DNA from: Lachnospiraceae bacterium
GTDB taxonomy: Bacteria > Bacillota > Clostridia > Lachnospirales > Lachnospiraceae
Direction: 5' to 3'
Assembly: GCA_024682075.1 (NCBI GenBank)
Contig: JAIKZQ010000007.1
Span: 1 to 64,000 of the forward strand
Length of the DNA: 64,000 nucleotides
The notes under the pieces are model-generated. The model made no database searches and was not told where the DNA came from. It saw only the letters and a list, made by a program, of their open reading frames with translations. This document shows, piece by piece, positions 18,001 to 28,221 of this stretch; positions within the stretch are counted from its first letter, which is position 1; each line of letters opens with the position of its first letter. The position numbers were made by a program, and so were the translations under genes.

Positions 18001-19284
18001 TCATTCAGCCCTGTATGCGATATTTCCTGACACAATTGTCATTTTTGTCAGACCCTTTAATTTCCATCCGATGAACGGTGTGTTATGGGCCTTGGATGCG
18101 AACTCATCCCTGACTATCCATTCTGCATCCGGATCGATCAGAACGATGTCTGCGGGTCCGCCTTCGGCAATATATCCCGCATCGAGATGGTAAACCTGCG
18201 AAGGACCATAGGACATCAGCCTTATCAGATCCATCATCGAGATGTAATCTTTTTCCACCAGTTCCGTGATCCCGAGTCCGAGAGCGGTCTCAAGTCCTAT
18301 TATTCCACTTGGAGCCTGGGTAAGGGGTCTGGATTTTTCTTCACTCGTATGCGGTGCATGATCGGTGGCGATCATGTCTATCGTTCCGTCCTGCAATCCC
18401 TTTATGACTGCCTGCCTGTCGGCTTCGGTCCTGAGCGGGGGATTCATCTTGGCGTTGGTTCCGTGGTTGATAACCGCATCTTCGGTAAGAGTGAAATGAT
18501 GCGGAGTGGCTTCCGCATGTACATTAAGTCCTCTTGCTTTCGCTTCCCTGACAGCTTCAACACCACCCGCGGTGGAAATGTGCTGTATGTCAACGCTGAC
18601 TCCGGTACCTTCTGCGATCTTAAGATCTCTTTTGATGAGACTGATCTCCGCCTCTGCAGGTGATCCGCCTATTCCGTAATACTCCGATGCTCTTCCGCGG
18701 TTAATGCCGTTTTCCGAGATAAGTGCAGGATCTTCTTCATGAAGGCTGACGGGAATGCCGCACTGTGCAGCCTTCAGAAATACCTGTGACAGTATGCCGT
18801 GATCCGTGATGGGAAGTCCGTCATCGGTCACTCCGACCGCTCCGGCTTTATGAAGACGTGCAATATCGGAGATCTCCTTGCCCTTCATTCCAAGGGTTGC
18901 ATTACACGTGACATAGATATGTATGGGTGTTTCGGAGGCCTTCTGCTGCATATACTCGAGGGTCTCAGTATTATCGCATCTGGGATCGGTATTGCCCATC
19001 ATGACAACAGAGGTATATCCTCCTTTTGCGGCAGCAGCTGCACCGGTCAGTATGTCCTCTTTTTCGGTGAAACCGGGATCCCTGAAATGGACATGCACGT
19101 CAACAAGTCCCGGAGCCACGATGAGTCCCCCCGCATCTATCACTTCGTCATCCGGAAGTACTTCCGCACCGCCGCCTGCGATAATGCTTTCTACTTTACC
19201 GTCACTGATTATCAGATCCGCTTTCCGGTCCGTTTCCGACTTCGGATCCATCAGTGTTCCGTTCAATATCAGAAGTCTGCCCAA
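18001..19284 (-). CDS. pyrC: Dihydroorotase
   Basis: VDVHVHFRDPGFTEKEDILTGAAAAAKGGYT, TPHHFTLTED, ATDHAPHTSEEK; TTG start preceded by AGGAGG inside the upstream ORF. Confidence 0.95.
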   Translation of the reverse strand: MGRLLILNGTLMDPKSETDRKADLIISDGKVESIIAGGGAEVLPDDEVIDAGGLIVAPGLVDVHVHFRDPGFTEKEDILTGAAAAAKGGYTSVVMMGNTDPRCDNTETLEYMQQKASETPIHIYVTCNATLGMKGKEISDIARLHKAGAVGVTDDGLPITDHGILSQVFLKAAQCGIPVSLHEEDPALISENGINRGRASEYYGIGGSPAEAEISLIKRDLKIAEGTGVSVDIQHISTAGGVEAVREAKARGLNVHAEATPHHFTLTEDAVINHGTNAKMNPPLRTEADRQAVIKGLQDGTIDMIATDHAPHTSEEKSRPLTQAPSGIIGLETALGLGITELVEKDYISMMDLIRLMSYGPSQVYHLDAGYIAEGGPADIVLIDPDAEWIVRDEFASKAHNTPFIGWKLKGLTKMTIVSGNIAYRAE

Positions 19285-22200
19285 GATTATCCTCCTGTTC
19301 TCCGACTGCCTGATCTTCCGTTAATGCATCAGTGGTGTCAGAAAGATCAACTGTCTCTGTGTCCATGGATTCATCCGAGATCTCATCCGTGATCTCATCT
19401 TTGCTTTCCCGATCTTCATCCACGCCAAAGGGCCTGTTCTTGCGTTCCATCTCCTTCAGATACTCTGCAGCATCATCGGGAATGTCATCAAGGCTCTCCG
19501 AACCGGTGTCGATGTCGAGAGGAGGTTTCTTAAATAAGATATCATAAATCACGGGAACTATAAACAGAGTCATGAGCGTCGCATAAGCCAGTCCGCCGAT
19601 GATGACTATGCCCATTCCTTTTCCGAGCTGGGAAGAAAGCGAATCACCGATGACCAGACTGCTCTCCGCAAGTATCGTGGTCATTGCGGTCATGAGGATG
19701 GGACGCATTCTTGTCTTGCCGGCCACGATAAGCGCATCATGTCTTTCCAGTCCGCCCTTCCTGAGCTGATTGGTATAGTCGACATACACGATTCCGTTAT
19801 TGACGACCGTACCCATGAGCACGAGGAATCCCATGAGTGCCATCATTGAGATCGGCTCACTCATGAACCTGAGACCGAGGAAGCCTCCGGTGAATGCAAG
19901 GGGCACGGTAAAGAGAATGATAAAGGGGCTGAGCAGGCTCTGGAACTGTGCCACCATGATCAGATACACAAGTATCAGAGCAAGTGCCATGACCAGTCCC
20001 ATCTGCTGGATCATCTGAGTGGTGGTCTCGCTCTCTCCTCCGAGGTCAAGCCTGTATCCGCTGGGAACCTGGTAATTTTCCAGAAGGGGAGTCAGCTGCC
20101 TGGAAAGAAGTGCATTGTTGTATCCTTCAGCCACATCAGCCGTAACGGTTATGTAATAGCTCATGTTGAGTCTGTTGATCTCGTTTTGTCCGTCTTCGGT
20201 CACAATAGTTGCATACTCGCTGAGCGGCTCATCGCGGGTGATGGCATTTCCGTCTTCGTCCTCGTCATCTATGGTGAAGGTATAATCCATGATGTTCTCG
20301 GCATTAAGAGGATCAAGATCCGTGATAACCTCAACATCAAGAGTCTCACCGGCAAGTGTGATGCTCGTAACTACTGACGATGTTGTCAGTTTTCCGTATA
20401 TCGCCTGATAGATCTGTGCAACCGTGAGTCCGTCATTTATCGCAGCATCCCTGTCTATGTACATATGCAGGATCTGCTTGGCATCCTCATTACCGTTGGA
20501 AATGTCAACATAGCCGGGTACGGTTCCGATGATGTCCATGACTTCCCTGCTGATGCGGTTCAGTTCGGATATGTCCTCTCCGAAAATGTCGATGGAAAGT
20601 CCGCTTCCGAGAAGCTGGTCCATTGCATCCATTCCGGATGTGATGCTTATCGTGCCTCTGAGTCCCTCGGCTGCCTGATACATCTTCTCGGTTATCGCTC
20701 CGACTTCGGCAGCACCCGCCTCATCATTTTCACACAGCACCATGATCGAATAGCTTGTGAACGAATCGGATGTTCCTCCCATCAGGAGCGTCATGTCCGA
20801 GCTTCCGCTCATCACGCACACGGAATCAATGCCCTCGATCACGGACATCTTTTCAATGAGCTGATCCATCTGCTCGTAGCATTCTTCCCTTGTCATGCCT
20901 TCTTCAAAAGTCACGGAACCCTGTATCTGGCTGGATGAAGCATTCGGGATCATGACTATTCCGGAAGAAAGTGCGATCATGATACTGAAAACAAGCAGTC
21001 CCACCGCAATCGCAAGAGGAATGATCTTCACTTTAAGACAGAAGCCCAGTATCCTGCCGTACACTTCCAGAACAGCGTCAAAGATCCTGTGTGACTTGGG
21101 TTTTGTCTTTCGAAGGAGCGTGGAACATGCCGCAGGAACAACCGTCATCGATATCAGAAGTGATGACAGGAGTGTATAGATTATCGTGAGAGCAAGGGGA
21201 AGCATCAGTTCCCTGATAAGTCCTTCGGTATAGACCATCGGGAAGAATACACAGATCGTGGTAAGAGTCGATGCGGCAACCGCACCGAATACCTGATTGG
21301 CACCCTGCACCGAAGCTCTCGGTGCCTCGATACCTCGTCCCCGCAATCGGTATATGTTCTCCATTACGACTATGGAGTTATCAACCAGCATTCCAATACC
21401 GAGGCTCATTCCGAAGAGGCTCATCATGTTAAGTGACACGCCGCTGAAATACATTGCTACAAGTGCGGTGAGCACGCTGAGAGGGATGCTTATGGCAACG
21501 ACGACTGTCGGCAGGAAATCCTTAAGGAACAGTGCAAGGATCAGTATCGCAAGTCCCGCACCGATGAGCATGTTCTGGACAACGACTCTCAGGATCATGG
21601 TGATGTATGCGCCCTGGTCCATCATGACAGTAATGTCAAGTCCGGGATACTTCTCCTCAAGGCGCTTCATCTCATTGATACACACGGTCGCAACATCATT
21701 GGAGCCGGCCTCACTGCTCTTGAAGATGCTCAATATGACGCCGTCATTTTGATCAAGCTTGGTGAAAGTCACGGCGGAATTATCGATGATGGTTATGTTC
21801 GCAACATCACCGAGCAGTACCGTTCCCACACCGTCGATCACGCAGAGAGGAGTGAGTTTCATTTCCTCTATGCTGTTAAATTCATTGCCTATCTTAAGAA
21901 GCCATGAATTATCGTCTTTGTCGTCTATGTAACCGACAGGCATGTCAAAATTCTGGGCATAGATCAGCTGTGAAAGAGTCTGAAGAGTAAGCAGTTCATC
22001 CGAATTGGCTCTCTTAAGTGCCTCACGTCTCTGAATCTCGAACTGTTCAAGACCTTCATTGAACTGATCGACCGCATCGTTGTAGGATGTCCATCCGTCA
22101 TTGATCTGATCCTGACCGTCACTGATCTGATCATATCCGTCCATTATCTGGTCATACGCGTCATTGATCTGTTCCTGACCGTTTTCGAGCTGTTCCCTCG

Positions 22201-23566
22201 CAGATTCCAGCTGCTGCTGTGCGATAGCAAGCTGTGCGCTTGCGGAACCGAACTGTGCAGCCAGATCCATCTTCATCTTCTCAAGCTCGGCATATGAATG
22301 GATCCCTGCTGCATCAAGGCCTTCGTTTATCTTTTTAATGCCCTCCTGTATCTGGGACATGCCGTCTTCCATCGTGCTCAGGTTGGTCCTCATCGTGGGC
22401 AGGCTTGCATTGAACTGGGCAATCCCTCCCTGAACCTGAGCAAGGGTTGTCTGCAATGCATCAAGCTGATCATGCATATCAATGTAATCAGGATCAGCGT
22501 CGGTTCCGCCCGCATCAAGATAATCCTGCATGGCTCCCTGCAGGCCGGATATCTGTGTCTGAAGTCCGCTTTCCTGCGCCTCAAGGCCTTCCAGCTGCTC
22601 AGTCGCCTGGTCATACGCTGCTTTCAGCTGATCGTACTGAGTCTTCAGCGCATTGTACTGGGACTTCAATTCTTCAAGTTTATCAAGTGCCTCCTGGATC
22701 TTGATGAGTCCTTCGAAAGCTTCGTTCTTCGCCGCCTCGAGCTCTTTTTTCTTTTCATCGAGTTCTCTTCTGGCCTCATCGATCTCTTCTATGGAATCCA
22801 CCAGGTCATACTGGGATTGGATAAGATCTGCATAGCTGTCAGTGAGCGACTGAAGGTTTTCATTTAAAGTATTCTGTGAATCTATCAGCTGCTGCCTTGC
22901 ATCATCGAGATCATCCTGATTGGCCATGATGTCCTCAAGTGCATCGTCGAGCTGTGACTCCGCATATGCATAGATCTTCTCATTAAGGATATCAACCTTA
23001 TCCTGATCAAGTTCTATCTGGACGGTCTTCTCGATCAGTCCGCTGGCACTGACGCTTGCAACGCCGTCCTGTCTCTCAAATGCGGGAACGACCGTTTCCT
23101 CGGCAAAGCGTGACAGCTGTTCGATATCCATGCCTTCAAAAGACACGGCAAGGTACTGATTGGCGAGCATGTCCGTGGACAGCTCCATTATGGAAGGAAT
23201 GCCCACTCCGTCGGGCCAGCCCGCCCTGACAGTATCGATCTGCGTGTATATCTTGACCATGATCGAATCAAGATCCGTTCCGTTTGCAAATTCAAGCTCG
23301 ACTATTCCGTAATTCTCATAGCTCATGGAATAGATGTTCTTGACTCCGGATATCGTGCCGAGAGCCTGCTCAAGAGGTTTGGATATAGTCTCTTCAACGG
23401 ATTCCGGGGATTCTCCGGGATAAGTCGTGATGACCAGGACGTAAGGCAGGCTTATATGAGGAAGCAGATCCATCTGCATCCTTATAATGCTGACCACGCC
23501 CAGCACGATCATGATGATTATCATGACCAGCACGGTAAACGGTTTTTTAACACTAAGCTTGGACAT
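19202..23566 (-). CDS. RND family efflux transporter permease (AcrB/HAE1-like) with long coiled-coil insertion
   Basis: RND motifs (SIIRMQMDLLPHISLPYVLVITTYPGESPESVEETISKPLE, GMLVDNSIVVMENIYRLR, MGTVVNNGIVYVDYTNQLR); 1454 aa. Confidence 0.93.
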   Translation of the reverse strand: MSKLSVKKPFTVLVMIIIMIVLGVVSIIRMQMDLLPHISLPYVLVITTYPGESPESVEETISKPLEQALGTISGVKNIYSMSYENYGIVELEFANGTDLDSIMVKIYTQIDTVRAGWPDGVGIPSIMELSTDMLANQYLAVSFEGMDIEQLSRFAEETVVPAFERQDGVASVSASGLIEKTVQIELDQDKVDILNEKIYAYAESQLDDALEDIMANQDDLDDARQQLIDSQNTLNENLQSLTDSYADLIQSQYDLVDSIEEIDEARRELDEKKKELEAAKNEAFEGLIKIQEALDKLEELKSQYNALKTQYDQLKAAYDQATEQLEGLEAQESGLQTQISGLQGAMQDYLDAGGTDADPDYIDMHDQLDALQTTLAQVQGGIAQFNASLPTMRTNLSTMEDGMSQIQEGIKKINEGLDAAGIHSYAELEKMKMDLAAQFGSASAQLAIAQQQLESAREQLENGQEQINDAYDQIMDGYDQISDGQDQINDGWTSYNDAVDQFNEGLEQFEIQRREALKRANSDELLTLQTLSQLIYAQNFDMPVGYIDDKDDNSWLLKIGNEFNSIEEMKLTPLCVIDGVGTVLLGDVANITIIDNSAVTFTKLDQNDGVILSIFKSSEAGSNDVATVCINEMKRLEEKYPGLDITVMMDQGAYITMILRVVVQNMLIGAGLAILILALFLKDFLPTVVVAISIPLSVLTALVAMYFSGVSLNMMSLFGMSLGIGMLVDNSIVVMENIYRLRGRGIEAPRASVQGANQVFGAVAASTLTTICVFFPMVYTEGLIRELMLPLALTIIYTLLSSLLISMTVVPAACSTLLRKTKPKSHRIFDAVLEVYGRILGFCLKVKIIPLAIAVGLLVFSIMIALSSGIVMIPNASSSQIQGSVTFEEGMTREECYEQMDQLIEKMSVIEGIDSVCVMSGSSDMTLLMGGTSDSFTSYSIMVLCENDEAGAAEVGAITEKMYQAAEGLRGTISITSGMDAMDQLLGSGLSIDIFGEDISELNRISREVMDIIGTVPGYVDISNGNEDAKQILHMYIDRDAAINDGLTVAQIYQAIYGKLTTSSVVTSITLAGETLDVEVITDLDPLNAENIMDYTFTIDDEDEDGNAITRDEPLSEYATIVTEDGQNEINRLNMSYYITVTADVAEGYNNALLSRQLTPLLENYQVPSGYRLDLGGESETTTQMIQQMGLVMALALILVYLIMVAQFQSLLSPFIILFTVPLAFTGGFLGLRFMSEPISMMALMGFLVLMGTVVNNGIVYVDYTNQLRKGGLERHDALIVAGKTRMRPILMTAMTTILAESSLVIGDSLSSQLGKGMGIVIIGGLAYATLMTLFIVPVIYDILFKKPPLDIDTGSESLDDIPDDAAEYLKEMERKNRPFGVDEDRESKDEITDEISDESMDTETVDLSDTTDALTEDQAVGEQEDNLGQTSDIERNTDGSEVGNGPESGSDNQ

Positions 23567-23567
23567 T

Positions 23568-25016
23568 TTACCCTCTCACAGACTCACTGATCACATGAGC
23601 CGCATACAAAAACTGTTCCTCTGTTACCGAGCTGAAATTGACTACGTATCTGTCACGAGCAAAATCGAAACTATTGTAGCAATAATCAGCAAGCGAATTC
23701 AACCTGACGCCTCTTTTCCTGATACTGTCCAGAAACACTTTATCGTCGACATGCTTCTTCGAATGAAGCAGGAAGGTCATTCCGCTTCCGTCGCCTTCAA
23801 GATCGAACAGTCCGGAAAGCTCACCGCCCTGGACGATGTCGAATATCGCCTTCTTGCGCTTCCTGTACATGTTTCTGGTCCTGTTGAGATGTCTTTCGTA
23901 ATAGCCTTCGGAAATAAATGACGCCAGTGTCAGTTGTTCGAGACTCGACACACTGCCCGACTGAAATATGTGTTTTTTCACATATCCGGAATACAATTCA
24001 TCCGGAAGTATCATGTACGAGATCCTTATCGAAGGAGAAAGAGTCTTGGAAAAAGTATTCATATATATGACTCTTCCCGGATCGGATGCTATGAGCGGAG
24101 GAACGGGCCTTCCCTCGAATCTGTACTCCGAATCATAGTCATCCTCGGCGATCCATGCCTGCCCGGCATTTGCCCAATGTATGAGGGATGCTCTCCTTGC
24201 CGCACTCATGACACAGCCCATGGGGAACTGATGAGATGGTGACACATGCACCATCTTCACGTTATTTTCCGACAGGGTATCGGTGATCATGCCGTTTTCA
24301 TCCACGGGGACATGAACGCATTCGTGCGGGCTGCTCTCATAAAGGTTCGAGATATTCTTATATCCCGGATCCTCCAAGGCAACCACTGCATTTCTGCCGA
24401 TGATATTAAGCAATATGCTGCTGAGATATTCCGTGCCGGGTCCGACTATGATCCTCTCGGGATCGGGCGTAAATCCTCTCGATCTCGACAGATATCCCGC
24501 AATGGCCTCTCTGAGGCGCAGCATTCCCCTGGCTTCCGGAGCTTTGATGCACTCCGATCTTTCCTCGGTAAGGATCCTTCTTACTATCTTGGACCACGTA
24601 TCAAAAGGAAAAGACTCTTCGGGAAGACTTCCCACAGAAAGATTGATGCATTTTGAATGCACTGCTTCTTCCGGCGCATCTGCTTTTCGGTAACCTTTAC
24701 GATCGGCCGATACTTCATCCGCCTCGCTTTCTTTTGCTTCGGGTAACGATTCGATCTCCTGAGTGAAGGCATCAAGGTCTGAGGATACGAAAAAGCCTCT
24801 TTTTTCCCTGCTCTCAATATATCCTTCGGTGACAAGCTGCGCATATGCATTGGCTACCGTGATCTCCGCGACGCCGTTATCAAGCGACATCTGTCTCCTG
24901 GAAGGAAGCTTGCTGCCGCTTTTGAGCGCACCGGAGCGGATGTCGTCCCTTAAGCATTCATATATGTACTCATATAGGGGCTTATCACCCTTTTTTTCCA
25001 AGTCATAGATTAGCAT
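23568..25016 (-). CDS. MocR/PdxR-type GntR-aminotransferase fusion regulator
   Basis: wHTH (LPSRRQMSLDNGVAEITVANAYAQLVTEGYIESREKRGFFV) plus class-I aminotransferase-like domain (AEDDYDSEYRFEG, NTFSKTLSPSIRISYMILP). Confidence 0.92.
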   Translation of the reverse strand: MLIYDLEKKGDKPLYEYIYECLRDDIRSGALKSGSKLPSRRQMSLDNGVAEITVANAYAQLVTEGYIESREKRGFFVSSDLDAFTQEIESLPEAKESEADEVSADRKGYRKADAPEEAVHSKCINLSVGSLPEESFPFDTWSKIVRRILTEERSECIKAPEARGMLRLREAIAGYLSRSRGFTPDPERIIVGPGTEYLSSILLNIIGRNAVVALEDPGYKNISNLYESSPHECVHVPVDENGMITDTLSENNVKMVHVSPSHQFPMGCVMSAARRASLIHWANAGQAWIAEDDYDSEYRFEGRPVPPLIASDPGRVIYMNTFSKTLSPSIRISYMILPDELYSGYVKKHIFQSGSVSSLEQLTLASFISEGYYERHLNRTRNMYRKRKKAIFDIVQGGELSGLFDLEGDGSGMTFLLHSKKHVDDKVFLDSIRKRGVRLNSLADYCYNSFDFARDRYVVNFSSVTEEQFLYAAHVISESVRG

Positions 25017-25152
25017 GTGCTGGTATTATGAAATAAATTCGAAATGGATATATTAATAGTGCCAGAATTGAATTATACTTTGCCACATACTAAAACACAA
25101 GTTTAAAATCATTAAAAGATTATGATATTATTGTGAAAGCAAAGGAGTCATT

Positions 25153-25992
25153 ATGAAAAGAGTTGCTTCAATCCAGGATATTTCCTGTATAGGAAAGTGC
25201 TCCCTGACCGTTGCACTTCCGATCATCTCGGCTGCAGGCATCGAAACGGCGATAGTTCCAACCGCGGTGCTTTCCACACATACACAGTTCAAAGGTTTCA
25301 CCTTCCGCGACCTCACGGACGACTTGGAGCCCATCCGGGATCACTGGATAAAGGAAGGATTCAGGTTCGATGCGATCTATACCGGATACCTCGGAAGCCT
25401 GAGACAGATAGAGATCGTAAAGAGCTTCTTCAAGGCATTCGCAAAAGAAGGCACCTACAGAATCGTAGACCCCGCAATGGCCGATAACGGAACTCTTTAT
25501 GTAGGATTTGACAATGCATTCGCGCTTGAAATGGCCGGGCTCTGTGCCGAAGCCGACATTGCCCTTCCCAACATTTCGGAAGCGGTGCTGATGCTCGGAG
25601 AAGAATACCCCGGTGAGGACGCATCCGAAGAGATCGTCAGGGATCTTCTTAAGAAGCTTTCCGCAAAAGGCATCAAATTCCCCGTCATCACCGGAGCCAC
25701 GTTATCGGACGGAAGCTTCGGCTTTATCGGATACGATTCGGCTAAGGATGAATTCATAAGTTACGGCAACGAGAAGGTTCCCACCAAGTCACACGGAACA
25801 GGCGATGTCTACGCAAGTGCATTCACCGGCGCTCTCATAAACGGAAAGAGTGTTTATGACGCGCTTGTCATTGCCGCAGACTATACCTCGGCATGCATAC
25901 GCAATACCTATAACGACCCCGACAGAGTGAGCTATGCAGTCAATTTCGAGCTTGAACTTCCCTATTACCTGAAGCTTCTTGGCAGGATATAA
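25153..25992 (+). CDS. Pyridoxal/pyridoxamine kinase (PdxY-like)
   Basis: KRVASIQDISCIGKCSLTVALPIISAAGIETAIVPTAVLSTHTQF, VDPAMADNGTLY, KSHGTGDVYASAF. Confidence 0.9.
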   Translation: MKRVASIQDISCIGKCSLTVALPIISAAGIETAIVPTAVLSTHTQFKGFTFRDLTDDLEPIRDHWIKEGFRFDAIYTGYLGSLRQIEIVKSFFKAFAKEGTYRIVDPAMADNGTLYVGFDNAFALEMAGLCAEADIALPNISEAVLMLGEEYPGEDASEEIVRDLLKKLSAKGIKFPVITGATLSDGSFGFIGYDSAKDEFISYGNEKVPTKSHGTGDVYASAFTGALINGKSVYDALVIAADYTSACIRNTYNDPDRVSYAVNFELELPYYLKLLGRI

Positions 25993-25995
25993 CAA

Positions 25996-26027
25996 AATGC
26001 CATCCGGCTGCACATGACCGGATGGCA
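25996..26027. terminator. Bidirectional terminator between pdxY-like gene and deoC
   Basis: AATGCCATCCGG...CCGGATGGCATT inverted repeat between convergent genes. Confidence 0.75.
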
Positions 26028-26042
26028 TTCTTTATGTCTGTA

Positions 26043-26699
26043 TCATTTATTCATTTCTTTTACGATCTTTACGATCCTGCTGGTACCGAGCCTTGATGCT
26101 CCGAGTTCAAGGAAGCGCTGCGCATCTTCAAGCGTTGAGATACCGCCTGCTGCCTTGATCTTCACTCCGGGTCCCACGTTTTCGGCAAACAGCTTCACAT
26201 CGTCAAATGTGGCGCCTGCTCCGCCAAATCCCGTTGAAGTCTTGATGAAATCAGCTCCTGCCTCCGTCACAATCCTGCACATCCGGATCTTCTCTTCATC
26301 CGTGAGCATGCATGTCTCTATGATGACCTTGAGAATGTGGTCTCCGCATGCCTGCTTTATCAGGGATATCTCCTGCTTTACGTAATCATCTTCGCCGGCC
26401 TTGAGTTTACCGATATTGATGACCATGTCAATCTCATCTGCGCCTTTGTCAATGGCATCAAAAGTCTCGAGGACCTTGACCGTGGTGGTCATGTTGCCGC
26501 CTGGAAAACCGATCACGGTACATATCTTCATCTTATCCCCGACGTACGCGGCCGCATCCTTGACATAGCAGGGAGGTATGCAGACGGAAGCGGTATGGTA
26601 TTTGACCGCATCATCGCAAAGTGCCTTAATATCTTCAAAGGTGGCATCCTGATGCAGAAGCGTATGATCGCAGGCAGATAATATTTTCTCGATATCCAT
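26043..26699 (-). CDS. deoC: Deoxyribose-phosphate aldolase
   Basis: [60 protein letters not shown]. Confidence 0.95.
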   Translation of the reverse strand: MDIEKILSACDHTLLHQDATFEDIKALCDDAVKYHTASVCIPPCYVKDAAAYVGDKMKICTVIGFPGGNMTTTVKVLETFDAIDKGADEIDMVINIGKLKAGEDDYVKQEISLIKQACGDHILKVIIETCMLTDEEKIRMCRIVTEAGADFIKTSTGFGGAGATFDDVKLFAENVGPGVKIKAAGGISTLEDAQRFLELGASRLGTSRIVKIVKEMNK

Positions 26700-26719
26700 G
26701 ATCTTCCTCCTTAAATGAA

Positions 26720-26748
26720 AATCCCGTCTTCCTTGCGAAGACGGGATT
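26720..26748 (-). terminator. Terminator after NlpC/P60 gene
   Basis: AATCCCGTCTTC-cttgc-GAAGACGGGATT followed by TTCATTT on the minus strand. Confidence 0.75.
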
Positions 26749-26770
26749 AATATACCATATATCATCAGTA

Positions 26771-28060
26771 TCAGTCTATTACGTTCTTGACGCCTATTAT
26801 GTTGGTCATGAAGTAAACCGAGTTGACCTCAAGACCGCGCCTGGGATTGGACTCCTGAACGATCTGTCCGTTTCCTATGTAGAGTGCTACATGCGAGCAT
26901 CCGCCGGAACCGTAGCAGATGATGTCACCGGGCTGTGCCTCGGCAAGTGTGACCATCCTTCCTGCCGAAGAGAACTGTCCCGAAGGAGTTCTGGAAATGC
27001 TGTAACCGAAATCCCTGAAGACATAGCAGGTGAATCCGGAGCAGTCGGTTGCGGCAAGGCTCTGTCCGCCCATGACGTAAGGATTTCCGACAAACTGAAG
27101 TGCATAATTGACTATTGCCATTCTGAGTTCCGAAGTGGAGGAATAGTCGGTGCTAAGATCCGGAGCCACGGTAAGGTTCTCGGGAGTCACGACAGGTGTT
27201 GCAGCTCCGCCATTCGGTGATGCGGTGGTTGCACGGAGATTTCTCTCCCTCTCTTCTGCCTCTTCAGCCCTGATCTCTTCAAGGGATCTGGCGGTTCTGT
27301 ACTCCTCGGTAATGGTTATGTAATCTGCCGATACATATCCGACCCTGCCCTCGGCATATTCGATCTTGATCCAGGTCATGCCGTCGTCTTCTTCGTCAAG
27401 ACCTGCTTCGCTTTCCCTTGCTGCCAGATAGACTCTGGGATCAACGCCGTTTTCCATTATGACGTGATATCTCTCACCTCTGGTGACATAGGTAAGGCAC
27501 GCAGAATCGATGGATGCTTCCTTACGCACATTGAGCTGGCTGACCAGCACCTCTGCATAATACTCGGTATAATCCTCAAGCCTGTTATAAGCCTCGACTC
27601 CGGTAACTACAAAATCGGAAAGGACATATCCTTCTATAGAACCGCTGCGCACGTGGATCCACTGATCGTTATCGTCATCGGGATCTTCATCGTCAGCGAC
27701 GGACTCATCATATTCATCTATCAGAGAGCCGACGCTTCCGTCATACATGCGTCCGACTATGGTATATTCGGTTCCGGGGCCCGACCTTACATTACAATAC
27801 TTGGGGTTGGTCTCGAAAAGAGCGATTGAAAGATTAAGATATTCTTCCTCAATGACCTCTTCGGGATCGGTGATCTGTGCGGTCACCGTGGAATTGGAAG
27901 AAGCGGTGGTGACAGATGCCGTCGTCATGGAAGAATTGAGCTCTCTTGATGCTCCGCCCGACACAAGGCCCGCAGCCTTTGCATTAACGGGAATAAGCAC
28001 AGCCAGTGCTGTGCCTGCGAGCAGAACCGATGCATTTTTGAGAGTTCTCTTTAAATTCAT
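26771..28060 (-). CDS. NlpC/P60 family peptidase with SH3-like domains
   Basis: Signal peptide, two SH3b-like repeats ([36 protein letters not shown]), C-terminal NlpC/P60 ([22 protein letters not shown]). Confidence 0.9.
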   Translation of the reverse strand: MNLKRTLKNASVLLAGTALAVLIPVNAKAAGLVSGGASRELNSSMTTASVTTASSNSTVTAQITDPEEVIEEEYLNLSIALFETNPKYCNVRSGPGTEYTIVGRMYDGSVGSLIDEYDESVADDEDPDDDNDQWIHVRSGSIEGYVLSDFVVTGVEAYNRLEDYTEYYAEVLVSQLNVRKEASIDSACLTYVTRGERYHVIMENGVDPRVYLAARESEAGLDEEDDGMTWIKIEYAEGRVGYVSADYITITEEYRTARSLEEIRAEEAEERERNLRATTASPNGGAATPVVTPENLTVAPDLSTDYSSTSELRMAIVNYALQFVGNPYVMGGQSLAATDCSGFTCYVFRDFGYSISRTPSGQFSSAGRMVTLAEAQPGDIICYGSGGCSHVALYIGNGQIVQESNPRRGLEVNSVYFMTNIIGVKNVID

Positions 28061-28221
28061 GGTTTTTGTCTTTTTATACGAGCAAATCTAATTATATCGA
28101 ATTTTTTACATTTTGCAACATTTTTGTAACATTTTCGAAACATCCCTTAATAAAGAGCTCCTAAAGTTGCGTTTGAGTCCCGTAAATGATATATTTGCAA
28201 CAGCATTTTTGGAGGCTCAAA

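Noticed and set aside
22000-23000. Plus-strand helical-looking ORFs inside the RND coiled coil (22298-22867 and others)
   Set aside because: Antisense to a continuous RND reading frame; no RBS or domain support.
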